From an uncultured Acholeplasmatales bacterium (GTDB lineage Bacteria; Bacillota_I; Bacilli_A; ML615J-28; CAG-698), in NCBI GenBank assembly GCA_937877075.1, contig CALEGD010000085.1, forward strand, positions 1 to 44,393: DNA of 44,393 nucleotides. Direction: 5' to 3'. The translations under genes and the position numbers were made by a program. A model generated the notes under the pieces. That model was not told the origin of the DNA. It worked only from the letters and a program-made list of their open reading frames with translations, and searched no databases. Of this stretch, positions 1 to 8,478 are shown one piece after another (the stretch's first letter is position 1; every line of letters starts with the position of its first letter).

Positions 1-47
1 GACTGTTAATCATGGGGTCATAGGTTCGAGTCCTATTGGGGGCGCCA
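1..47 (+). tRNA. tRNA-Asn (GTT), 3' part only
   Basis: The window opens inside a tRNA. The anticodon loop CTGTTAA gives anticodon GTT (Asn). A T arm follows with stem ATAGG/CCTAT around TTCGAGT, then the 3' acceptor strand TGGGGGC, discriminator G and an encoded CCA. Discriminator G fits tRNA-Asn. The 5' half lies outside the window. Confidence 0.88.
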
Positions 48-62
48 TTTTTTTGCCTATTT

Positions 63-138
63 GGCCCGTTGGAGAAATGGTTAACTCACATGCCTTTCAC
101 GCATGCATTCACGGGTTCGAATCCCGTACGGGTCACCA
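63..138 (+). tRNA. tRNA-Glu (TTC)
   Basis: A complete cloverleaf is visible. The acceptor GGCCCGT pairs with ACGGGTC (one G-T pair). The anticodon stem CATGC/GCATG encloses loop CTTTCAC, giving anticodon TTC (Glu). The T arm is ACGGG TTCGAAT CCCGT, and CCA is encoded. It lies 15 nt after the Asn tRNA, so the two are probably one transcript ending at the hairpin at about 154-178. Confidence 0.95.
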
Positions 139-152
139 TGATAGATAAGGAA

Positions 153-178
153 GACGCTTTTAAGCGTTTTTTTTATTT
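153..178 (+). terminator. Rho-independent terminator of the tRNA cluster
   Basis: ACGCT and AGCGT pair around a short T-rich loop (154-167) and run straight into a long T tract. It lies 15 nt after tRNA-Glu and closes the tRNA operon. Confidence 0.85.
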
Positions 179-567
179 TCTAGGAAAATCGTTTCTTATT
201 CTAATTTCCTGTTTTAAGAGTATTATGACCTAACTCATTTCCTTGGATTATGTTTATCTTGTGTTGTAAAGGCAATGGATAAGAAGTTAAAACTATTTTT
301 TTAGCTAATTCATCCCGTACCGACATTCCTTAGCTTTGGGGCAGATATATACGTAAATCAGCTATAGTGTCTCATTTTATTGAATGCTACATTATTTGTA
401 TTAGAGTTACAAAAACTATTTATTTTTGATTCTTAGGATACTTAATAATCCAATTTATGAAGAAAAACATTTCCTATCTCTAGGTAATGTAGCGATACAA
501 AACAGGTTCAACATTTCTCAAAGTTACTATTTACCAAAACTGCTATAAAATCAAGATTTGTTATAAA

Positions 568-726
568 AAAAGAGGGTTACCTTCCGTTATTGATAGGTTC
601 ATCCAACAAGCCATTCATTAAACACTTTTATCAATTTATGAGAAACAATTTTTTGATTATAGTTGCGGTTTTAGACATAGTAGAGATTGTCATGTGGTAA
701 TTAGGGAAAGCCTTGTTATAGGCTTT
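568..726 (+). pseudogene. ltrA: Group II intron reverse transcriptase/maturase fragment
   Basis: The forward frame that includes 586-588 reads KRGLPSVIDRFIQQAIH, a stop (619-621), then LLSIYEKQFFDYSCGFRHSR and a further stretch with HVVI. This matches the hallmark block of group II intron reverse transcriptases, usually of the form LGIPTVxDRxxQQA followed by PxFexxFsxxSYGFRPgRs. Only about 50 residues of a protein normally 400-600 long remain, with an in-frame stop and no start or C-terminus. It is a relic and cannot be functional. The degenerate domain V 130 nt downstream on the same strand supports this call. Confidence 0.8.
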
Positions 727-859
727 AGCCAATACTAGAAAAGGTATAATGAAAATATCAAAATCATTAAATGACTTTATAAAAAATAAAGCACCGGCCA
801 TAAAAGGACTAATGTCAATATTTAACTATTATAAATAACGGTCAAGTTTGAATACACAT

Positions 860-902
860 AAACCGTCCATTACTGAACGGTACGAATTTGTGGTGTGAGA
901 GG
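860..902 (+). other. Degenerate group II intron domain V
   Basis: The segment contains ACCGT, then GAACGGTACG and GTGGTGTGAGAGG. Many Bacillota introns have a domain V/VI joint of the form GAGCCGT...GAAA...GTACGTACGGTGGTGTGAGAGG. The 3' half matches closely, but the catalytic 5' strand and GAAA tetraloop are eroded. Order and strand agree with the reverse-transcriptase fragment upstream. The 3' splice boundary cannot be placed. Confidence 0.6.
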
Positions 903-1055
903 ATCACTAGTTTGGTTAGGGTCGTAGTAGATGCAGAGGTCGAACCTTTTCGTAGTTATACAAGCATTAGTTTTGGTTATTTGGGTAACTTTGGCGGTAA
1001 TTCTTAATTTTTAAAGCAAAAAAAGCTTTGTATTTCTTTAAAGGTTGAAAAAATA

Positions 1056-1084
1056 TTGCCTTTATTTGCATGAGGTTATATAAT
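1056..1084 (+). promoter_or_regulatory. Sigma-A-type promoter of the LuxR-family regulator gene
   Basis: TTGCCT (1056-1061) and a perfect TATAAT (1079-1084) are separated by 17 nt. The predicted transcript starts near 1091, about 64 nt before the TTG start codon. The promoter is AT-rich like the host, unlike the gene it serves. Confidence 0.6.
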
Positions 1085-1154
1085 GAAAATAATTAAAGTG
1101 CCATTATGATAGCAACGGCGTAAACGTTAAACTAGATAATGGAGGAGGACTGCT

Positions 1155-3626
1155 TTGAAAAATCCCAAAGTGCTCAAGAGACCACGCGTTAACCATGCGT
1201 TGGAAACCATATTTGAATTTCCTTTGACTATTGTGGAAGCGCCGATAGGTTATGGCAAAACCACCGCGGTCAGGGAATTTCTTTCGGGCAGCGACGGCCC
1301 TGTGCTGTGGTTGACTTGCGTTTCGGAAGAGAATAAGCTTATATATTTCTGGGACGCGTTTTCGGAGGAAATTGGACGCGTGGACAGGGTAGCGGGCGAG
1401 AGGCTGAAAAACCTCGGCTTTCCAAACGATGCTCCCGAGATGGCGAATATCCTATCAATTCTCGGTGATATCGAATTTGAAAAGGATACCGCATTTGTCC
1501 TAGACGATTTTCATAATATAAGAAGCCCGCAAATCGGTACGTTTCTTAAACGAGCGATAATTGCGGCACTGGAAAATTTACATATCGTGGTGGTTACAAG
1601 AGATACCACCAATCTGGAAATTGCGGAACTTTTCGCTAAGGGTTTATGCAATTTAGTACCGCAGCGGTCACTTAGGTTTACTAACGCGGAAATACGTGAT
1701 TACTACGCGTTAAAAAGGTTTTCGCCTCCAGAGAGTGTAATAAAGGAAATTGCGGAATATACAGATGGCTGGATTTCCCTCGTTTACCTTGTGATGCTCG
1801 GCATGGAGCAAGGCATACCCGTGGGACGTAGTAGCGCCATAGACGAGCTGATAGAAAAGGTGCTTTACAACGTATATGACGAACGCATAAGACGCTTTTT
1901 GCTTAAATTATCCGTTTTAAATAGTTTTACGGCAAAGCAAGCTAGGTTTGTCACGGAAGAAGGTAATGCACAGGAGCTACTGAAAAAATTGCGTCGCGAA
2001 AACGCCTTTATTTCTTACGAAGAAACTACGGGTGTTTACAAGATCCACAATATGCTGCTGGACTTTTTGAGGGCGAAGTATGAAGACGATGAAGAGTTCA
2101 CGATCTCCAACCTACGCGCAGGCGAATGGTTTTTGACGCAAAAAGACTATCTTAGTGCTTATGTACACCTATGCCGTGCTGGGGAAACTGAGCGTGTGAT
2201 TGCGCTTTTGGATAATGAGGACACCATACTCAATTCTGCGGAGTTCGAGGGAGTTTCAGAGTTATTTGCCACCACGCCCCGAAAGCTGCTTTTCAAGTAC
2301 CCACTTGCATACCTGCAATTTATTGTCATATTACTTGTTAGCGGTGACCCAGAGGCAACCATGGACGGTGTTGCGCGTCTCGACGAGCTGGAAGCTGTTT
2401 TTAAAGAGATTGATACCATCCGACCCACCCGCAAAAATCGCGTGCTGGCGGAAATCAATATTGTCCGCGTAATGGCCGTGTTTAACGATATAGAAAAAAT
2501 GAAAGCCTGTACTTCCGAGGCAACCAGATTGCTTGAAGGCGGCCAATGCCGTATGGTTAGGAAGGAAGGCGAATTCTCCTTTGGCTCTCCCCACTTTTTA
2601 TACTCCTATTATAAGGAACCAGGTAAACTCAAACAAACCGCGGAATTTATTGCTTCCGAGTTTCCCGCCTTTTCCAATATTGCCAATGGTTGTGGTACGG
2701 GTTGTGGTTTTGTTGCGCTTGCTGAATATGCCTTGGAAACTGGGGATTGGCAGGGGGCTGAGCTCAACGCCTTAAAGGCGGTTTATAAAGCAAAACATAA
2801 GGAGCAGGCCAGTATTGTAATCTGTGCCGGCTTCACTTTGACTAGGTTGTACATTCTTCAGGGAAAGATAACCGAGGCCTTGGAGCATCTGCGACAGACA
2901 GAGGAGGATGTGGCTAAGGAGAACAACTCCATATACAATACCACGCTGGAATTGATGAATGGATATGTCTACGCCTGTTTGGGCAAACTGGACAGTATAC
3001 CCGAATGGTTGAGAATCGGAGATATGTCTCTAGCGAGATTTATGTATCAGGGCCTTGCTTTTAATTATATTGTCTACGGTAAGGTGCTATTGCTTTCGAA
3101 GAATTATATTCAACTTGAAGCACTTATCGAAGTATTTGAACAGTATTTTTCCATATTTCAGAACCGGTTGGGATTCCTCCATAATAAAATTTTCGAAGCG
3201 GCAGTGAAAAACCGACTTTATGGTATAGAGGCGGGTTGTCTCTTGCTACAAGAAGCTTTTGATATGGCAAGGGAAGATAATATCATCTTGCCTTTTGCGG
3301 AAAACGCACTTGACATTCTAGATATGGTACAGCATATCAATTTTTCACGATCGGGGGACGTTTATCTGTCAGAGGTGCTTTTTTGTTGCAAACAGTACGC
3401 TGAGGCTTTAAAACGCGCACCAGGAGCGCATCTTAATACTCTCTCGCCCAGGGAAATTGAAATCCTTGCATTGGCCGCCGAAGGCTTAACGAGAGGAGAG
3501 ATAGCGCAAAGGTTTTATTTGTCTGCTTCCACCGTACAGACTCACCTGCATAATATCTATATAAAAATGGAGGTGAGAGGTAAGACCGAGGCAATCAAAA
3601 AGGCACAGGACTTGAAAATTCTTTAA
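1155..3626 (+). CDS. MalT-like ATP-dependent LuxR-family transcriptional regulator
   Basis: This is an 823-residue STAND-type activator. An N-terminal P-loop NTPase shows Walker A (PIGYGKTT, about 30-38) and Walker B (FVLDDFH, about 113-119). A helical TPR-like middle follows, then a C-terminal LuxR/GerE helix-turn-helix (LSPREIEILALAAEGLTRGE, with STVQTHL, about 757-820). Length and domain order match MalT-type regulators, which bind ATP and an inducer, oligomerise and activate transcription. The start is TTG at 1155, six nt after GGAGGAGG. The gene is clearly richer in G+C, with many CGC/GCG codons, than almost everything else here, which suggests recent transfer. It lies upstream of the DUF2442/surface lipoprotein pair and probably controls them. 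The inducer is unknown. Confidence 0.9.
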   Translation: MKNPKVLKRPRVNHALETIFEFPLTIVEAPIGYGKTTAVREFLSGSDGPVLWLTCVSEENKLIYFWDAFSEEIGRVDRVAGERLKNLGFPNDAPEMANILSILGDIEFEKDTAFVLDDFHNIRSPQIGTFLKRAIIAALENLHIVVVTRDTTNLEIAELFAKGLCNLVPQRSLRFTNAEIRDYYALKRFSPPESVIKEIAEYTDGWISLVYLVMLGMEQGIPVGRSSAIDELIEKVLYNVYDERIRRFLLKLSVLNSFTAKQARFVTEEGNAQELLKKLRRENAFISYEETTGVYKIHNMLLDFLRAKYEDDEEFTISNLRAGEWFLTQKDYLSAYVHLCRAGETERVIALLDNEDTILNSAEFEGVSELFATTPRKLLFKYPLAYLQFIVILLVSGDPEATMDGVARLDELEAVFKEIDTIRPTRKNRVLAEINIVRVMAVFNDIEKMKACTSEATRLLEGGQCRMVRKEGEFSFGSPHFLYSYYKEPGKLKQTAEFIASEFPAFSNIANGCGTGCGFVALAEYALETGDWQGAELNALKAVYKAKHKEQASIVICAGFTLTRLYILQGKITEALEHLRQTEEDVAKENNSIYNTTLELMNGYVYACLGKLDSIPEWLRIGDMSLARFMYQGLAFNYIVYGKVLLLSKNYIQLEALIEVFEQYFSIFQNRLGFLHNKIFEAAVKNRLYGIEAGCLLLQEAFDMAREDNIILPFAENALDILDMVQHINFSRSGDVYLSEVLFCCKQYAEALKRAPGAHLNTLSPREIEILALAAEGLTRGEIAQRFYLSASTVQTHLHNIYIKMEVRGKTEAIKKAQDLKIL

Positions 3627-3675
3627 TTTTATTTCCAAAATACACCGTTTGGTGGATACACAAATCCAAAATTAT

Positions 3676-3702
3676 CCTCTATACTAATATAGAGGCTTTT
3701 TT
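3676..3702 (+). terminator. Rho-independent terminator after the LuxR-family gene
   Basis: CCTCTATA and TATAGAGG form a perfect 8-bp stem with a CTAA loop, followed by CTTTTTTA. It lies 50 nt after the stop codon, so the genes from 3864 need their own promoter. No convincing -35 box is visible upstream of 3864 (a TATACT lies at about 3780), which would suit an activator-dependent promoter. Confidence 0.85.
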
Positions 3703-3863
3703 ATTTAGAGCACTGACGAAATGTCGATAGATAAATTAAGAAATATTTCTGTCTTCCCCAAAGTAGGAAAAACGAATAGTATACTAAGTGAATATACCGA
3801 TTTATGAGGGGAAAGGATCACATTTGAGAAGGTTGTTTTTATAAGGAAGTGAAGGAGGATATA

Positions 3864-4118
3864 ATGAGTAAAATGCTTAGTGTAACGCCTAATGATGATT
3901 ACACGCTGTTAGTGGAATTCGAAGACGGTAACAAAATTGTGTTTGATATGAAACCATTGATCAAAACCATACAGTATGCGGCTTTAGGTGATTTAACACG
4001 GTTTAAAGACATCAAGCTTGAGGAAAAGGCCGTTTGCTGGCCAGCACCTAAGGGAGAAAAAAATGTAGTGCCATTACGGCTTACGGTGGACAATATGTTG
4101 TTTAAGATACGGGAATAA
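3864..4118 (+). CDS. DUF2442 domain protein
   Basis: A small protein of 84 residues with the DUF2442 pattern: an N-terminal strand pair (VTPNDDYTLLVEFEDG), then FDMKPLI, a central acidic helix/loop region and a Trp-containing strand (AVCWPAP). The family often appears near toxin-antitoxin or mobile genes and has no firm biochemical role. I chose ATG 3864 because AAGGAGG sits 5 nt upstream; an in-frame GTG at 3849 lies before that site. The stop is 11 nt before the next start, so it is co-transcribed with the large surface lipoprotein. Confidence 0.75.
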   Translation: MSKMLSVTPNDDYTLLVEFEDGNKIVFDMKPLIKTIQYAALGDLTRFKDIKLEEKAVCWPAPKGEKNVVPLRLTVDNMLFKIRE

Positions 4119-4129
4119 GGAGGATAAAA

Positions 4130-7100
4130 ATGAAAACAAAAACAAGATTAAAAAGAAAATTAATACTTTTGATGTTTAGCTTATTTATAATGGCTTCATT
4201 AAGCCTAGTGTTGAGCGCTTGTATTAAAGACCCAGAAGCTGTTTATACAATTTCATTCGAAACGGACGGCGGAAGCGAGGTTGCATCGATTACGCAAGAA
4301 CGCGGCAAACCTATCCAAAAACCGGATGATCCGGAAAAACAGGGCCATACTTTTGCCGGTTGGTACACTCGCCTTACCCTAGGTGATATTTACCAAGAGT
4401 TCACTATAATGCCTGATGCAAACCTTACCTTATATGCGCATTGGACAATAAACCAATATACATATACATTCTTTGATGAGGACGGCGAAACAGCATTAAA
4501 GAGTGAAACAATCAATTATGGTAGCGCGATAGTACCGCCATCGGACCCGAAGAAAGACCCGACTGCTGAGCATAATTATACATTTTCAGGATGGCAAGGT
4601 TTTACCGTTGGTATGACAATTGAAGAGGATATTACGTTTACTGCACAATATAGTGTTGCGGTTAATACCTATGATGTAACCCTACCCACAGGCATAGGCT
4701 ATACAGCGGTGGTGTCGGAGGGTAGTGCTAGCCCCGTGGATTACGGCGGTAGTTACAGTTTTGTAGTCACGCTTGATACCTCGTATAGCGAATCGGATTT
4801 CATAGTCAAAGCAAATGGCGTTGCAGTTTTAGCCGTTGATGGTGTTTATACAATTAACAATATCAGTGAAGACCAAGTAATAACTGTTGAAGGTGTTACG
4901 CTTAATACCTATGATATAACCTTACCCACAGGCACCGGCTATACTGCCGTTGTGTCGGAAGGTAGCACTAGCCCTGTGGATTATGACGGTAGTTATAACT
5001 TTACGGTTTCGCTTGACATAGCATACAACGATTCGGATTTCAAAGTCAAAGCAAATGGGGTTGAGCTTATAGCTGTTGATAGCGTATATACTATAAACAA
5101 TATCACGGAAGACCAAGTAATAACTGTAGAAGGAGTTGAGTTGAACAGCTATGCCATAATCTATGTCTTAGGCGGCGGAACAAATCATGATTTTAATCCT
5201 TCCAACTATACTATGGAGGATGAAGTAACGTTGCTTGATCCATCTAGGGGGGGTTATTCCTTTGACGGCTGGTACTCTGATGCAGACCATAACGAAAAAG
5301 TAAATAAAATAATGCCAGGATCATCTGGAACTAAGACATTGTACGCAAAATGGTTGGTCATGACTAACGCTATTACTTACGTAAACTTAAATGGCGGGAC
5401 TCATTTCAATCCGGAAACTTATACAATAGAATCGCCTATAATAATCTTAATGGATGCCGAAAGGGTTGGTTTTACTTTTGATGGCTGGTACGGAGATTCT
5501 GCCTATACTAAAGAAGTAAAAATGATAGAGACAGGTTCCTACGGTGATAAAACGCTGTATGCAAAATGGAATCCAATAGCCTATACTATTACTTACGAAA
5601 ACTTGAATGGAGGAATTCATTCCAATCCAACGACTTATACCGTAGATTCGGCTGATATTATATTAATGGACATTGAAAATAGAGCAGATTTCGATGGTTG
5701 GTACAGTGATTCTGCCTACACAGAAAAAGTAACAAAAATAGAATCCGGTTCCTATGGCAATATAACACTATACGCTAAGTGGCTGGAAGGAAATTATATC
5801 TGGGATATAGCGGGTTTGTCTAGTCTTGAATTGAACGGTGAATATATTCTTGCCTGCGATATAGATTTAGGTGGAGTTGAATGGGTGGCAATCGGCGGAG
5901 ACTTTTATAATCCATTTACTGGTTCATTTAACGGAAACGGTTTTAAAATTTATAACTTTCAAATAACCGAGCCGCTGTCATACCTAGGGTTATTTGGTTA
6001 TAATAAAGGAACCTTAAAAAATCTTGGTGTCGAAAGTTTTACGATTAATATTGACAGTTCTAGCAGTTTAGGCCCTCAAGTGGGAGCTTTGGTTGCAGAA
6101 AATCATGGTACAATAATCAATTGCTATGCTTCCGGGAATATAAATGTTTCTTTCCTTTCAGCATATGTGGGTGGTCTAGCCGGTAGAAACTCCGGTATTA
6201 TGTATAATTGTTATTCCACTGTAAAGGTTACAGTTTCTTCTAAAGAATACACTGCTTATGTAGGCGGCTTAGTTGGATATAATATTTATGGTACAATGGT
6301 CAATTGCTATGCTACGGGGAATGTCGATGCGACAGCTACTTCAAATGCTTATGCTGGTGGTTTAGTTGGTAATAATATCTCTAGCACCATTATTAATAGT
6401 TTTGCCACCGGAGACGTAAGTGCCATGAGTTCTGATGTTCGTGTTGGAGGATTGGTTGGCAATAGTGATAGTGTAATAAATAACAGTTATCGTTACGATG
6501 GGCAAAATTTTTACCGTGAAGAAGGCTCTGAAATTTTCGATACTGCCAGCAATTATTTAGGAACAGTTGCAAGTATAGGAGAGTTACAAAGCAGCAATTT
6601 TGTAGTAGATACATTAAAGTGGACGGAAAATGAATTATGGCTATTTGATGAAGGGAAGTTTCCTGTTCTTAACTTTGCTGGTATTAAGGATAAGTTAATC
6701 ATTGTAATTACCGATGTCGAGAAGTTTAAAAGCCTTTCGGGAGGATTTTTAATCCTAGATTACATCCTTACCTGTGATATAGACTTAGATGGTATGGAAT
6801 GGACTCCGATGACATTGTACGGCACATTTGATGGTGATGGTTATAAAGTATCTAATTTGAGTATAATTGATTCACATAACTATGTGGGGTTATTTGGGAT
6901 AAATTACGGAACTATTAAAAACCTTGGTGTTGAAACCCTTGATATTAATACTTACAACAGCAACGTAAATTATTCAGGTGCTGTGGTTGGGAGCAATCAA
7001 GGAACAATGATAAACTGCTATGCTATGGGTAATGTAAGTATTACATCTGGTTATTCTACTGTTTATGCAGGCGGCTTAGTTGGGGAAAATAAAAACGGTG

Positions 7101-7891
7101 CAATAATTAATTGCTATGCTACAGGAAATGTAAGTGCTACCTCTATATATGTATTTGCGGGGGGCTTAGTAGGATATAATCAAGGAACACTTACTAACTG
7201 CTATGCTACAGGAGATGTAGATGCTTATGCTGATGAATTTGCTAGTGCAGGGGGCTTAACAGGAGAGAATCAGTGGATAATATCTGGCAGTTATACCTCT
7301 GGGAATGTAAGTGTTAATTACCTCTCTTCCTATGGACTTTTTCTTATAGGTGGTTTGGTGGGGAGCAATTCTGGAAGTATTATCAATTGTTATTCCCAAG
7401 GAGTTGTAGGAAGTACGATTATTAGTGAAGATCCATATAATTATTCATTGACTATTGTGGGTGGCTTAGTTGGAGATAATAATTATGGGACAATAGCCAA
7501 CTGCTATGCCCTAGGTCATATTGATGCTACTTCAGCTGATATTATGGCTGGTGGCTTTATAGGATCATATACAGGTGGTACAATAACTAGTTGTTTTGCA
7601 ACCGGAAACATAAGGGTTATTGGGGACGGTATGATTTTAGCAGGCGGTTTTTCAGGATCAGATTCCGGTACAACATTAAATCTTTGCTATCGTAGCAGTG
7701 AACAAACCTTCTATTTAGAGAATCCTTTCTTTGGTGTTTACTATGAAGCAAATATTTTCGAGGGCATTGAAACAGAATTTAATAATCTTCAATCTCATAC
7801 CTTCCTTACCGAAACACTGTTGTGGTCAAATGATATTTGGACATTTACGGAAGGCTCCTTCCCGACACTCTCTTGGCAGATTCTAGAATAA
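4130..7891 (+). CDS. Large InlB-repeat/GLUG-repeat surface lipoprotein
   Basis: The 1,253-residue protein starts with a basic segment, a hydrophobic stretch and the lipobox LVLSAC (Cys about 31), so it should be a lipid-anchored exported protein. InlB B-repeat-like units follow (ISFETDGG...FAGWYT...LYAHW and related copies, about 38-175 and 340-565; signature GWY plus LYAKW). In between are two near-identical 80-residue units (about 178-337). From about 570 to the end it is made of GLUG-type repeats (NCYATGNV...AGGLVG), interrupted by two IWDIAGLSSL/DIDLDG-type blocks. There is no LPXTG motif. Such proteins are adhesins or matrix-binding proteins in related bacteria; the ligand here is unknown. 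A strong AAGGAGG lies before ATG 4130. Confidence 0.85.
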   Translation: MKTKTRLKRKLILLMFSLFIMASLSLVLSACIKDPEAVYTISFETDGGSEVASITQERGKPIQKPDDPEKQGHTFAGWYTRLTLGDIYQEFTIMPDANLTLYAHWTINQYTYTFFDEDGETALKSETINYGSAIVPPSDPKKDPTAEHNYTFSGWQGFTVGMTIEEDITFTAQYSVAVNTYDVTLPTGIGYTAVVSEGSASPVDYGGSYSFVVTLDTSYSESDFIVKANGVAVLAVDGVYTINNISEDQVITVEGVTLNTYDITLPTGTGYTAVVSEGSTSPVDYDGSYNFTVSLDIAYNDSDFKVKANGVELIAVDSVYTINNITEDQVITVEGVELNSYAIIYVLGGGTNHDFNPSNYTMEDEVTLLDPSRGGYSFDGWYSDADHNEKVNKIMPGSSGTKTLYAKWLVMTNAITYVNLNGGTHFNPETYTIESPIIILMDAERVGFTFDGWYGDSAYTKEVKMIETGSYGDKTLYAKWNPIAYTITYENLNGGIHSNPTTYTVDSADIILMDIENRADFDGWYSDSAYTEKVTKIESGSYGNITLYAKWLEGNYIWDIAGLSSLELNGEYILACDIDLGGVEWVAIGGDFYNPFTGSFNGNGFKIYNFQITEPLSYLGLFGYNKGTLKNLGVESFTINIDSSSSLGPQVGALVAENHGTIINCYASGNINVSFLSAYVGGLAGRNSGIMYNCYSTVKVTVSSKEYTAYVGGLVGYNIYGTMVNCYATGNVDATATSNAYAGGLVGNNISSTIINSFATGDVSAMSSDVRVGGLVGNSDSVINNSYRYDGQNFYREEGSEIFDTASNYLGTVASIGELQSSNFVVDTLKWTENELWLFDEGKFPVLNFAGIKDKLIIVITDVEKFKSLSGGFLILDYILTCDIDLDGMEWTPMTLYGTFDGDGYKVSNLSIIDSHNYVGLFGINYGTIKNLGVETLDINTYNSNVNYSGAVVGSNQGTMINCYAMGNVSITSGYSTVYAGGLVGENKNGAIINCYATGNVSATSIYVFAGGLVGYNQGTLTNCYATGDVDAYADEFASAGGLTGENQWIISGSYTSGNVSVNYLSSYGLFLIGGLVGSNSGSIINCYSQGVVGSTIISEDPYNYSLTIVGGLVGDNNYGTIANCYALGHIDATSADIMAGGFIGSYTGGTITSCFATGNIRVIGDGMILAGGFSGSDSGTTLNLCYRSSEQTFYLENPFFGVYYEANIFEGIETEFNNLQSHTFLTETLLWSNDIWTFTEGSFPTLSWQILE
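4663..5142 (+). repeat. Two tandem 240-bp direct repeats in the surface lipoprotein gene
   Basis: The block from about 4663 to 4902 repeats at 4903 to 5142, starting at AATACCTATGAT each time. Both units encode an 80-residue module beginning TYD(V/I)TLPTG and ending DQVITVEGV. High nucleotide similarity points to recent duplication and allows copy-number change by recombination. Confidence 0.85.
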
Positions 7892-7925
7892 ACTTTGTTT
7901 TAAGATTATATAAAAACGATATAAA

Positions 7926-7963
7926 AAAGGTGAAGAAATAGGGTTTCCTATTACTTCACCTTT
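7926..7963. terminator. Bidirectional terminator-like hairpin
   Basis: AAAGGTGAAG and CTTCACCTTT, extended by AATAGG/CCTATT around a GTTT loop with one A-A mismatch, form a 16-bp stem. It follows the surface lipoprotein gene by 34 nt. A run of A on the 5' side becomes a T tract on the minus strand, so it may also have served the broken minus-strand gene that ends at 7991. Confidence 0.75.
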
Positions 7964-7990
7964 AACCTTTCTAACCTTATATTTATGTAA

Positions 7991-8262
7991 TCAAATCTGA
8001 TAAAGATTTCGATGATGAATGATAGCACCAATTAACCCACCGTCATTGGAGTTTTTCGCTAGTTAAACTTCTGTGTTTTTGAAATTCTTAAGAACGGATA
8101 TCTTATTTGAATCTAAGTTTTCATTTATTAAATTTAATCTATTTGTGATTCTGATACCAAAACAGTAAAATCCGTAGGTAAAAATATAGCCGAGATCATC
8201 AAAAAGTTCTATAATTTCTTGATTACCTGAAGATTTCCATTTCCATTAATAAAAAGTTCTGT
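7991..8262 (-). pseudogene. Broken ROK-family sugar kinase, C-terminal remnant
   Basis: Reading the minus strand gives ELFINGNGN, a frameshift, then NQEIIELFDDLGYIFTYGF, LINENLDSNKISVLKNF, a stop, and LAKNSNDGGLIGAIIHH before a TGA at 7991-7993. The last part matches the typical ROK ending (NDxGxIGAA), and INENLDSNKI resembles the block before it. At least one frameshift and one in-frame stop, plus loss of the N-terminal ATP and sugar sites, make it a relic. ROK proteins are glucokinases or fructokinases, or xylose-type repressors when an HTH is present; what remains cannot tell these apart. Confidence 0.72.
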
Positions 8263-8296
8263 GTTAAGACCTAAATCTTAACTTTTGGCCTTTTAT

Positions 8297-8310
8297 ACAA
8301 AACGTTTTCA
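8297..8310 (-). promoter_or_regulatory. Possible CcpA cre site upstream of xylA
   Basis: On the minus strand this reads TGAAAACGTTTTGT, matching 12 of 14 positions of the cre consensus TGWNANCGNTNWCA. It lies about 85 nt upstream of the xylA -35 box. The call is weaker than for the sites before 12,497 because of position and two mismatches. Confidence 0.4.
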
Positions 8311-8394
8311 CTGGTAAAATTATTTGACCAAATTCACTCGGATAATCGCCATGTGGAGAAGATACTGTCTTTAAGAAACCGTTCTATTTTCTTC

Positions 8395-8423
8395 TTGACA
8401 AACAATATTTATAATGATAACAT
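8395..8423 (+). promoter_or_regulatory. Promoter of the xylA-xylB-lacI operon
   Basis: A perfect -35 TTGACA (8395-8400), 17-nt spacing, -10 TAACAT (8418-8423) and an extended -10 TG at 8415-8416. The expected start point is about 8430, directly at the operator that follows. Confidence 0.8.
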
Positions 8424-8430
8424 AAAGGTA

Positions 8431-8444
8431 TGTGCACGAGCACA
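8431..8444. promoter_or_regulatory. LacI-family operator (xylA copy)
   Basis: TGTGCACGAGCACA is a near-perfect palindrome with the central CG typical of LacI-family operators. It covers the expected transcription start, so a bound repressor would block initiation. A 13-nt identical copy lies in the same position relative to the promoter at 12,382. The LacI-type regulator encoded at 11,313 is the obvious ligand. Confidence 0.85.
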
Positions 8445-8478
8445 ATAATTAGATATTGATTTTGATTGGAGAGTAAAA

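Larger units (their letters stand above)
179..1055. other. Gene-less stretch with decayed mobile DNA
   Basis: There is no intact gene here. The only recognisable content is a group II intron reverse-transcriptase fragment (about 568-726) and a degenerate domain V (about 860-902). A small inverted repeat (AAAGC...GCTTT, about 1015-1035) could be a weak hairpin. The stretch sits just downstream of a tRNA cluster, a common place for inserted DNA to accumulate and decay. Confidence 0.6.

Noticed and set aside
36..233. 65-codon open frame across the tRNA cluster
   Set aside because: It runs through tRNA-Glu and the terminator, has no ribosome binding site, and its sequence is explained by the tRNA.
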